33,645 bases of DNA, from contig NZ_BJMS01000008.1 in the NCBI RefSeq assembly GCF_006539285.1, positions 1 through 33,645 on the forward strand. The letters run 5' to 3'. This stretch comes from Sporolactobacillus inulinus. Its GTDB lineage: Bacteria > Bacillota > Bacilli > Bacillales > Sporolactobacillaceae. The position numbers and the translations under genes are program-made. The notes below the pieces were generated by a model that worked only from the letters and a program-made list of their open reading frames with translations, had not been told where the DNA came from and made no database searches. This document shows, piece after piece, positions 17,296-23,952 of this stretch (position 1 is its first letter; every line of letters begins with the position of its first letter).

Positions 17296-17350
17296 GGGTC
17301 AGATGCGGGATGATGCGTGACCCCGCACAAAATATGCGGGGTTACGCATC
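17296..17350 (+). other. competing hairpins, attenuator-like
   Basis: A 16-bp stem (17312-17327 with 17335-17350, one G-U pair, 7-base loop) contains ACCCCGCA. The same strand can instead pair upstream: GGGTCA (17296-17301) with TGACCC, or TGCGGG (17304-17309) with CCCGCA. The two folds exclude each other. No T-run follows, so it is not a standard terminator. It could be a regulatory RNA, a protein-binding site or a repeat element. Confidence 0.4.
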
Positions 17351-17421
17351 ATAAATTCGTTGTTGGTGCGTGGAAAAATGAGCTATGATATTAATGGTTG
17401 ATCGATAGGATCGATTGTTAG

Positions 17422-17597
17422 TAAATTTAAGGTGAATCAATAGCGAAACTTCTGTAAATCCGACCCCAAATACTTAATGATTCAATCGTACGACGAGCCC
17501 AAGTACGTTTGATGTTTCATTTTTCCTCTCTAACTTTAATTCCCATCCGAAGTAAATTGGATTTGCATGACCGATCGCAGGATTCACCTTAATTTAT
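17422..17597. repeat. element bounded by near-perfect inverted repeats
   Basis: TAAATTTAAGGTGAATC (17422-17438) and its near-complement GATTCACCTTAATTTA (from 17581) bound about 142 bases. The inside holds a CGTAC/GTACG hairpin and no ORF. This could be a long stem of a structured RNA or the ends of a miniature mobile element; I see no clear target duplication. Confidence 0.35.
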
Positions 17598-17708
17598 TAT
17601 TAAGAGATTTTTGATGATCGATAACGAAACCCAATGTTATTGTTGTCATTTGAACTAAAAAGGTGGATGTTGAACCTTTAGCAATAACTCCCAAAACACT
17701 ATTTTATG

Positions 17709-17734
17709 GATCCCGATTGCAGGGATCTTTTTTT
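17709..17734 (+). terminator. short terminator in the gene-poor interval
   Basis: GATCCC (17709-17714) and GGGATC (17722-17727) with a 7-base loop, followed by seven T residues. No protein gene lies directly upstream, so it may end a noncoding transcript. Confidence 0.5.
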
Positions 17735-17883
17735 ACAGGATAAGAAAGTATGGGATTATTGGTCACGCAAAAGACTGTACATCAAAAGCGCAGGTGCTCT
17801 GGCGCCCGCGGCAAGCGAACAACCGAAGCGACGATTCAGCACCGAAAAGATACGAGCCCATCAAACATGGTTGGAGATTAGGG

Positions 17884-17911
17884 ACCAGGCGCTTTTTGCC
17901 CGGTTTTTCTT
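17884..17911 (+). terminator. possible terminator upstream of the ECF gene
   Basis: ACC-A-GGC pairs with GCC-C-GGT with one internal mismatch, followed by TTTTTCTT. It could end a transcript from 17735-17883 or act as an attenuator for the gene at 18074. Confidence 0.35.
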
Positions 17912-18073
17912 AGTAGCCTGAATGGGGGATTTCTTACAGCTTAACACTAGTTAAAAAGATTAAGAATGAAAAGCACATTGTTTAAACATAAGTTTTTCTT
18001 TGTTTTCGATAAACCAAGCTTTATAATTCAATTAAAACACTTTTTGTTAGAAAAACAAACTAAGGAGATTACC

Positions 18074-18676
18074 ATGAGAAACGAGAGCAAGAATGCCACT
18101 TATCGCTTAGTTTTACTAAGCATATTTACCGCTATTATCCTTCTGCAAAACTTTGTTCCATTTCTGGGCTATATTCCAATGGTTGCTTTAAGTCTCACGA
18201 TTATCCACATTACGGTAATTATCGCAGCAATTGTTCTTGGACCAACTGGCGGTGCTATTATTGGCGGCGTATGGGGAATGACTACTTTTATTCGCGCATT
18301 TACTTTTCCAACTAGTCCTGTTGCGCCCATTGTTTTTACGAATCCGCTCATTTCTGTTTTTCCTCGTATCATGATCGGGATTATTTCCGGGAATGTGTAC
18401 CTGAAGCTAAAAAAAATGGGATGCCCACACTATGTCAGTATGTCGATTGCATCACTGCTTGGCGCTTTGACGAACACGGTTCTCGTGCTGGGATTGATTT
18501 ATTTATTCTATCGACAACCCTATGCCAATGCCTTGCATATGGACGTCACCCAGTTGCTGCCAGCGCTATTAGCCATTGTGTTTACAAACGGTATTGCCGA
18601 AGCAGTAGCGGCATGTATTATTGCACCAACCGTTGCAACTGCAATCCTTAAAGCAAGAAGCAAGACCGCTTCATAA
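18074..18676 (+). CDS. ECF transporter S component
   Basis: The substrate-binding membrane subunit of an energy-coupling-factor vitamin transporter. It has 200 aa and about six hydrophobic segments. A typical S-component region, IVLGPTGGAIIGGVWG, lies near residues 55-70, followed by a loop rich in Pro and Phe. TAAGGAGA lies 8 bases before the ATG at 18074, which is preferred over the longer frame from 17966. No EcfA or EcfT gene is nearby, so it would share a general ECF module encoded elsewhere (group II). The pattern reminds me of pantothenate- or HMP-type S components, but the substrate is not proven. No known vitamin riboswitch is visible upstream. Confidence 0.82.
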   Translation: MRNESKNATYRLVLLSIFTAIILLQNFVPFLGYIPMVALSLTIIHITVIIAAIVLGPTGGAIIGGVWGMTTFIRAFTFPTSPVAPIVFTNPLISVFPRIMIGIISGNVYLKLKKMGCPHYVSMSIASLLGALTNTVLVLGLIYLFYRQPYANALHMDVTQLLPALLAIVFTNGIAEAVAACIIAPTVATAILKARSKTAS

Positions 18677-18758
18677 CCAATGGATCTGACAAAACTCCAT
18701 TCAGTTGTTGCGTGCATATGAAGGAGTAATGCCATTGGGAGAAGGAGGTGGGATCTCT

Positions 18759-19304
18759 GTGAATAGAAAAGAATTATCAGAGGATTTCGCACTCTTATCC
18801 ATTACGATTGGAAAAGTGATGGCTGCTATCGGCCAGACGCCGATTAAAACGCTGGATCGCGAAACTCAGGATCAATTAATCCTTTTAGGCAGCATCATCC
18901 AAGTTGGGGCAGGTGCGGCACTTATTGATCTCGCCTCCAATAACCCGTCGAAACAATTAGGACTGGCGCTTACCGTTATTGGTTATGGCTCTTTTGTTCT
19001 TCAGTTTATTCGAGACGAAGATGATGATCGTATCTTGTTGAAACGGGCAATTTCCTCGAATCTTAAAGAAGTATTGGCATCCTTTGTTGTAGCAACCGAT
19101 CCAATTTTTTGGAGAAAGATGTATCGGATTATTGGCACCCTGTTGGTATGTATCGGTAACTCTATTCAAGTCATGGGGAGAAATCGTTTGCTTACGAAAG
19201 GCGAAGATTATACTTTGTTTGATCATTTGGTCACCTTTGGAACTTGGATGGAAGCAGGAGGATCGGCAATACTTACACTCGGGACGATTGATGAAACACT
19301 TTAA
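18759..19304 (+). CDS. membrane protein with internal duplication, 181 aa
   Basis: The protein has two related halves: residues about 13-55 (IG, IGQTP, LGSIIQVGAGAAL) and about 124-172 (IIG, CIGNSIQ, FGTWMEAGGSA). Each half has two moderately hydrophobic glycine-rich segments. Between them is a charged stretch (RDEDDDR, near 85-91). The GTG start at 18759 has AAGGAGG 10 bases upstream (18742-18748); the ATG at 18705 has no such site. It lies 82 bases after the ECF gene and may be co-transcribed. Function unknown; similar repetitive membrane proteins of Bacillaceae are known only as domains of unknown function. Confidence 0.7.
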   Translation: MNRKELSEDFALLSITIGKVMAAIGQTPIKTLDRETQDQLILLGSIIQVGAGAALIDLASNNPSKQLGLALTVIGYGSFVLQFIRDEDDDRILLKRAISSNLKEVLASFVVATDPIFWRKMYRIIGTLLVCIGNSIQVMGRNRLLTKGEDYTLFDHLVTFGTWMEAGGSAILTLGTIDETL

Positions 19305-19321
19305 TAGAAATGAAGTTAAAA

Positions 19322-19370
19322 ATAAGGAGGACATCTAGACGTCTGTTTGACATTTAGATGCCCTCCTTAT
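19322..19370. terminator. bidirectional terminator between convergent genes
   Basis: ATAAGGAGG and CATCTA pair with TAGATG and CCTCCTTAT, interrupted by one A-C mismatch, with a 17-base loop. The minus strand continues into TTTTTAAC, so it mainly serves the minus gene ending at 19466. The stem contains an AAGGAGG that resembles a ribosome binding site but leads no gene. Confidence 0.75.
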
Positions 19371-19465
19371 GATTTAAGCAAGCACACTGGAGTGAGACGC
19401 TCAAGTGTCGTATTTGCCACGAAATCGTTTCATCCCTAATGACAGTCTTTATAGTACAGGAACCC

Positions 19466-19822
19466 TTAATAATAAAATGGGAAAGGATAAAGAAATGGGG
19501 TCGCAAATAGGAAGAATGGGAATAGAAAACGATTAAACCTTCGAAATCTTCGACGCGGTCTAGGGCCATAGAAAAAACGCGAGTCAGCTTCAGGTTCAGC
19601 GTCCTCAGGTACCAGCATGATTACCCCTTGATCAGTAACCTCTTCGACGATTCCTTCCATTTGTGTGCCATCGGCCATCTGTGCAATGACATAGTAATTC
19701 ATGTATTTTCGGCATAGGTTATTTAGTGCTTGTGTGTTGTCAGTGGACTGATTTACATTTCGATCATTCATTTCATGAGGAACAAAAAGTGACTGATTGT
19801 TTTCTTCGTACGGATAACTCAT
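19466..19822 (-). CDS. spore-coat-like protein with LSM-like core and Arg/aromatic tail
   Basis: A 118-aa protein in three parts: a polar Asn/Gln-rich N-terminus (1-35); a short LSM-like beta region (YYVIAQMADGTQMEGIVEEV, about 43-62); and an Arg-rich stretch (88-98) leading to an aromatic/Pro tail (FPFFLFATPFLYPFPFYY). Small Bacillus proteins with this layout are often spore-coat-associated or unassigned. The ATG at 19822 is the third of three tandem ATGs and has the best spacing (8) from AGGAG at 19831-19835. It is monocistronic with its own terminator. The coat role is inference; no sporulation promoter could be identified. Confidence 0.72.
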   Translation of the reverse strand: MSYPYEENNQSLFVPHEMNDRNVNQSTDNTQALNNLCRKYMNYYVIAQMADGTQMEGIVEEVTDQGVIMLVPEDAEPEADSRFFYGPRPRRRFRRFNRFLFPFFLFATPFLYPFPFYY

Positions 19823-19898
19823 CATCATCTCTCCTTTATGCCTTAGTGTATTCACCCATTTTTCGAACCGTGACAAAAAAACCAAGCGGCACACGCTG

Positions 19899-19907
19899 TG
19901 TTATAAT
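19899..19907 (+). promoter_or_regulatory. extended -10 promoter of the rlmA-type gene
   Basis: TGTTATAAT (TGn then TATAAT) lies about 60 bases before the start. The -35 region is poor, as is common with extended -10 promoters. Confidence 0.5.
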
Positions 19908-19968
19908 GTGTCAATGAGTTAATTTGCCGATAAATCAACGGTAATTCGTAGACAAGGTTGTGTGATGT

Positions 19969-20862
19969 ATGAATAATAAGATGCGATGCGCTGAAAAAAT
20001 GCAGCAGGAGCTGCAACTCTTTCATTGTCCGCTTTGTGGAGAAGCGTTTACGCTTGTTAATGAACAAAGGAGCTTAAGGTGTCCGCATGCACACACCTTC
20101 GATATCGCCAAACAAGGGTATGTCAATCTGCTAACAAAAGCTGTGCATACCCATTATGATAAGCAGCTTTTTGAAGCACGTCGAAGAATCATTGTTGGAC
20201 ATCAGTTTTTTAATCCGCTCATGGAACGTATCGTAAACGATATAGATAAGCAGATGAGCAGCAACATGGCTCAACAATCGACGATCCTCGATTTAGGTTG
20301 CGGTGAAGGATCGCATCTGGCAGCTATTTGTGACGCTCTTTCACAACAGACTTCGAAACAAATTACGGGCTGTGGTATTGATCTTGCCAAACCAGGTATT
20401 CAATTATCTGCAAAACACTATCCGAATCAAATCTGGTTCGTCGGAGATCTCGCGCAGCCTCCTTATCAAAAACACAGCTTTCAATTTTTGCTTAATATTC
20501 TGTCGCCATCAAACTATGATGCATTTGATTCGTTACTTGAATCCGGTGGTTCTGTCATTAAAGTCATACCAGGAGAACACTATCTTCAAGAGTTGCGCCG
20601 TGCATTTTACGGCACTGCTAGAGCCAACTACTCGAATGTTGAAACACTTCGTCTGTTTAAAGAGCATTATCCTGAATCTGAAATGCATCATCTTTACTAT
20701 ACAGTACAGCTCGATAAAGCAGGATTGAGTGATTTGCTATGCATGACTCCGCTTACTTGGAACGTACCAGAACCCGCGCGCCAAAATTTTTTGAATCAGG
20801 AAACCTCCATCATTACGTGTGATTTTATATTGCTGATCGGACGGAAAGCGAACAAAATCTAA
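19969..20862 (+). CDS. rlmA: 23S rRNA (guanine-N1)-methyltransferase, RlmA/TlrB family
   Basis: SAM-dependent methylation of a guanine in helix 35 of 23S rRNA (G745 or G748 in the characterised enzymes). The 297-aa protein has the N-terminal zinc site Cys20-x2-Cys23, Cys38-x3-His42, then the family motif KQGYVNLL and FEARRRIIVGHQFFNPL near 68-84. The SAM-binding motif LDLGCGEGSH follows at about 107-116. The ribosome binding site is weak (AAGG about 11 bases upstream), and the ATG at 19981 is a possible alternative start. It stands alone downstream of an extended -10 promoter. Which base it modifies cannot be told from sequence. Confidence 0.88.
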   Translation: MNNKMRCAEKMQQELQLFHCPLCGEAFTLVNEQRSLRCPHAHTFDIAKQGYVNLLTKAVHTHYDKQLFEARRRIIVGHQFFNPLMERIVNDIDKQMSSNMAQQSTILDLGCGEGSHLAAICDALSQQTSKQITGCGIDLAKPGIQLSAKHYPNQIWFVGDLAQPPYQKHSFQFLLNILSPSNYDAFDSLLESGGSVIKVIPGEHYLQELRRAFYGTARANYSNVETLRLFKEHYPESEMHHLYYTVQLDKAGLSDLLCMTPLTWNVPEPARQNFLNQETSIITCDFILLIGRKANKI

Positions 20863-20907
20863 ATCAAAACCAGTCACATTCATTCAATAAGCGCTACGGA
20901 GAAAGAA

Positions 20908-20954
20908 TGATTTTGAAATCATTTGATTGATTTTGAAGAGAAAAGTGGTACAAT
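20908..20954 (+). promoter_or_regulatory. fruR promoter with 20-bp-phased direct repeats
   Basis: TGATTTTGAA occurs at 20908-20917 and again at 20928-20937, exactly 20 bases apart (two helical turns). The second copy overlaps the -35 TTGATT (20927-20932); 16 bases further is TACAAT (20949-20954). This looks like an autoregulatory FruR operator. Confidence 0.55.
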
Positions 20955-20975
20955 AGGTTGTGTGGAGGAATGAAT

Positions 20976-21743
20976 ATGTTGGCTGAAGAAAGACAGCTGA
21001 TGATCTTGAAGACTTTAGCAGTTGACCATGTGGTTAAGTTGAAAGAACTCGTTTCGATGCTCAATGCTTCTGAATCCACTGTTCGGCGGGATTTGCAAGA
21101 ACTAGAGAGCCGTCATCTTCTCCGGCGTGTGCATGGTGGTGCATCACTTCTACGGAAGGTAAATGATGAACTGGATATGGAGTCAAAAACGCTTAAAAAT
21201 GTGCAGCAAAAGAAAGCGGTTGCGCGATTAGCTGCGACGAAAATCAAAGATAATGATTGTATATTCCTAGATGCCGGAACAACGACATTAGAAATGATTC
21301 ATTTTATTACAGCAAAAAATGTAACCGTTGTCACCAATGGTCCTGCACATGTTGACCTGCTCGTTCGAAAGAAGATCATTTGCTATTTGTTGGGTGGACA
21401 AATGAAATCAACGACAAAAGCCGTCATTGGAAGTTTGGCACTGCAAGCGATCAATTTATTTCGGTTTGATACTGCATTCATTGGCGTAAATGGCATTGAT
21501 CCGTCAATGGGCTATACGACTCCGGATCCGGAAGAAGCAGCGCTGAAGCGGCGCGCACATGATCTTGCACAACGAACTTACATTGTGTCGGACAGCAGCA
21601 AGTTCTCTGAGATCTCTTTTTGCAAGATTTTTGATCTCGCTGAAGCGATCATCATAACCGACCATCTGCCTGACTTAGATGGCTTCAAAGTCACCGAAAA
21701 AACGGAGATCTATGTAGCTGATCAAGAAGCAGCTGATCGGTAG
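20976..21743 (+). CDS. fruR: DeoR-family transcriptional regulator of fructose use (FruR)
   Basis: A repressor whose family usually senses a sugar phosphate, here probably fructose-1-phosphate. The 255-aa protein has an N-terminal winged helix (KLKELVSMLNASESTVRRDL, about 18-37) followed by RVHGGA, then the DeoR sensor domain with DAGTTTLEM and VTNGP motifs. The ATG at 20976 has GGAGG 7 bases upstream (20964-20968); the one at 20970 abuts that site. It lies upstream of the fructose PTS gene, which gives the name. The promoter contains a phased direct repeat consistent with autoregulation. Confidence 0.9.
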   Translation: MLAEERQLMILKTLAVDHVVKLKELVSMLNASESTVRRDLQELESRHLLRRVHGGASLLRKVNDELDMESKTLKNVQQKKAVARLAATKIKDNDCIFLDAGTTTLEMIHFITAKNVTVVTNGPAHVDLLVRKKIICYLLGGQMKSTTKAVIGSLALQAINLFRFDTAFIGVNGIDPSMGYTTPDPEEAALKRRAHDLAQRTYIVSDSSKFSEISFCKIFDLAEAIIITDHLPDLDGFKVTEKTEIYVADQEAADR

Positions 21744-21816
21744 GTAATCGCTGAGATTGATCAGCCAATACGTTCAGTTTTTACTGGATAAAACGAAGTT
21801 TTGTTTTTGATAATAA

Positions 21817-21831
21817 ATGAAACCGATTACC
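21817..21831. promoter_or_regulatory. probable cre site upstream of fruA
   Basis: TGAAACCGATTACC matches the CcpA consensus TGWAANCGNTNWCA at all but the last fixed position. It lies about 65 bases before the fruA start, in the gap after fruR. An AAAAC-GAA-GTTTT palindrome lies just upstream (21791-21803). Confidence 0.5.
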
Positions 21832-21895
21832 TCAAACCAGTATCTGAACGATGATGCTCCGCAGACTTAGATTAGTAAAAAGGAGTGGAACTTCG

Positions 21896-23800
21896 ATGAG
21901 AATTACGGATTTAATGATTGAAAGCGCTATGGTTTTGGACATGAAAGCGACAACTAAAGAGGGCGCAATCGATGAGCTGATTTCCAGTCTTGAAAAAAAT
22001 AATCGAATTAATGATCCAGAACTCTTCAAAGAAATGATTTTGAAGCGTGAAGCACAATCAAGCACCGGTATTGGCGATGGAATCGCAATGCCTCATGCAA
22101 AAACAAAAGCGGTCAATAAAGCAACCGTTGTTTTTGGCCATAGCAAAAAAGGGATTGATTACAAAGCCCTTGATGGACAACCTTCATACCTATTCTTTAT
22201 GATTGCAGCCCCTGAAGGAGCAGCTGATGTCCATCTGCAAACGCTGGCAGCATTGTCCCGACTGCTGATTGACCACGATTTTGTTGAACAAGTAAAACAA
22301 GCAGGCACGGCACATGAGGTTGCCCAACTTTTTAATGAAAAGCAAGCAGAGCATGATGCAGAAGAAGCGAGAGAGGCAGAAGATAAAAACACCCATGCAC
22401 TTCAAGCATCATCTGAAGAGCAATTCGTAGTTGCCGTTACCGCCTGCCCAACGGGAATTGCACACACCTACATGGCTGAAGACGCTTTGAAGAAAAAGGC
22501 AAAAGAAATGGGCGTAGCTATTCGTGTTGAAACAAATGGCTCAGAAGGGGCAAAGCATGTGCTCACTAAAGATGAGATTGCCCGTGCTGCCGGAGTCATT
22601 GTTGCTGCAGACAAGAAAGTTGAAATGGCTCGTTTTGACGGTAAAAAAGTACTGCAAACCCCGGTAAGCGATGGGATTCGCAAACCGGAAGAACTAATCA
22701 ATAAAGCACTGCATGGCCAAGCACCTGTATACCACGCAGAAGGCAGTGAAGCTGAAGAAAGCGAGCAAGTCGGCAAGGAATCGGTTTGGAACAAGATTTA
22801 TAAGGATCTGATGAACGGTATTTCACATATGCTGCCGTTTGTCGTTGGTGGTGGTATTTTACTTGCCATTTCGTTCCTTTTTGAACATCTAGGCAAAGAT
22901 AATACAATTTTTCAGATGCTTAGTGCGATTGCCGGGGGAGGCACAGGAGCCTTTCACTTCTTAATACCAATTCTCGCAGGATTTATCGCGATGAGTATCG
23001 GTGATCGACCGGCGTTGATGCCTGGTATGGTTGGCGGTTTTCTGGCAGCAAGTGCGAATGCCGGTTTCCTTGGCGGTCTTGCCGCTGGTTTCCTCGCCGG
23101 ATGGGTGATTATCTTGCTGAAAAAAGTATTTAGCGGTCTTCCGCGTACTTTGGACGGTATAAAACCGATTCTGCTCTATCCTGTTTTGGGTCTGTTGATT
23201 ACGGGAGGATTAATGTACTACATCCTTAACCCAATTTTTGAATGGATTAACACGGGATTGATTGGCGGTTTGAACCATCTTGGAACAGGAAATGCAGTTT
23301 TGCTTGGTGTTGTTCTTGGCGGTATGATGGCCGTTGATATGGGCGGCCCGGTAAATAAGGCTGCTTATACCTTTGCGATTGGTGTCTTTACAAGCAGCGG
23401 CAACGAAAATGGTTTAATGATGGCTGCCGTAATGGCGGGTGGAATGGTACCGCCGATTGCGATCGCTTTAGCTTCATCGCTCTTTAAAAACAAATTTACT
23501 GAAGAAGAACGCAAAGCAGGTATAACAAACTATGTGCTCGGTTTATCGTTTATTACAGAAGGTGCAATTCCTTTTGCAGCTGCCGATCCGCTTCATATCA
23601 TTGGTTCGAGTGTGATTGGTGCTGCAATTGCTGGGGGATTAACTCAGTTTTGGAACATTAATATTCCGGCACCTCATGGCGGCATCTTCGTTGTACTCCT
23701 TGGTAATCACCCGATTCTGTTCTTGGTTTCGATTATCATTGGATCAATTGTTTCCGGGTTAATTCTTGGACTTTGGAAAAAGCCCGTAAGAAGTAAATAA
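21896..23800 (+). CDS. fruA: PTS fructose transporter subunit IIABC (FruA)
   Basis: Imports fructose and phosphorylates it, normally to fructose-1-phosphate. The 634-aa fusion has domain order IIA (about 1-145), IIB (about 175-275) and a membrane IIC (about 300-630). The IIA phospho-His is probably His67 in GIAMPHAKT. The IIB phospho-Cys is Cys184 in TACPTGIAHTYMA. The start is the ATG at 21896 with AAAAGGAG upstream; the frame from 21851 lacks one. A charged Glu-rich linker (about 147-172) joins IIA and IIB. There is no fruK between fruR and fruA and none after it, unlike the common fruRKA operon. Confidence 0.95.
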   Translation: MRITDLMIESAMVLDMKATTKEGAIDELISSLEKNNRINDPELFKEMILKREAQSSTGIGDGIAMPHAKTKAVNKATVVFGHSKKGIDYKALDGQPSYLFFMIAAPEGAADVHLQTLAALSRLLIDHDFVEQVKQAGTAHEVAQLFNEKQAEHDAEEAREAEDKNTHALQASSEEQFVVAVTACPTGIAHTYMAEDALKKKAKEMGVAIRVETNGSEGAKHVLTKDEIARAAGVIVAADKKVEMARFDGKKVLQTPVSDGIRKPEELINKALHGQAPVYHAEGSEAEESEQVGKESVWNKIYKDLMNGISHMLPFVVGGGILLAISFLFEHLGKDNTIFQMLSAIAGGGTGAFHFLIPILAGFIAMSIGDRPALMPGMVGGFLAASANAGFLGGLAAGFLAGWVIILLKKVFSGLPRTLDGIKPILLYPVLGLLITGGLMYYILNPIFEWINTGLIGGLNHLGTGNAVLLGVVLGGMMAVDMGGPVNKAAYTFAIGVFTSSGNENGLMMAAVMAGGMVPPIAIALASSLFKNKFTEEERKAGITNYVLGLSFITEGAIPFAAADPLHIIGSSVIGAAIAGGLTQFWNINIPAPHGGIFVVLLGNHPILFLVSIIIGSIVSGLILGLWKKPVRSK

Positions 23801-23836
23801 ATAAGCATAAGAATAAAACATTATTCCAATGAGTTA

Positions 23837-23867
23837 AAAGCGGCTGTAGCATCGGCCGCTTTTTTTA
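23837..23867 (+). terminator. terminator after fruA
   Basis: AAAGCGGC (23837-23844) pairs with GCCGCTTT (23855-23862), 10-base loop, then TTTTT. Confidence 0.92.
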
Positions 23868-23952
23868 TGTCTGAAATGTGATAATAGCAGTGGTTTTGAC
23901 AAATACTAGTCCAGTAATTACTGAAAATCAGATCTTCTGGGTGTGAGCATTT

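Larger units (their letters stand above)
17197..18073. other. 877-base gene-poor interval rich in hairpins
   Basis: No protein gene is convincing here. The interval contains a terminator (17212-17244), a 16-bp hairpin with a competing upstream stem (17296-17350), an inverted repeat about 140 bases apart (17422-17438 and 17581-17597), a CGTAC/GTACG hairpin (17487-17507), a short terminator with seven T residues (17709-17734), a GC-rich hairpin (17793-17806) and a terminator-like hairpin at 17884-17911. None of the riboswitch cores I know (TPP, FMN, T-box, SAM, c-di-GMP, c-di-AMP) is recognisable. Confidence 0.6.

Noticed and set aside
17706-17921. Plus-strand ORF of 71 codons
   Set aside because: It starts inside a terminator hairpin and has no ribosome binding site.
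17197-18073. Known riboswitch or T-box before the ECF gene
   Set aside because: None of the conserved cores I know could be found by reading either strand.
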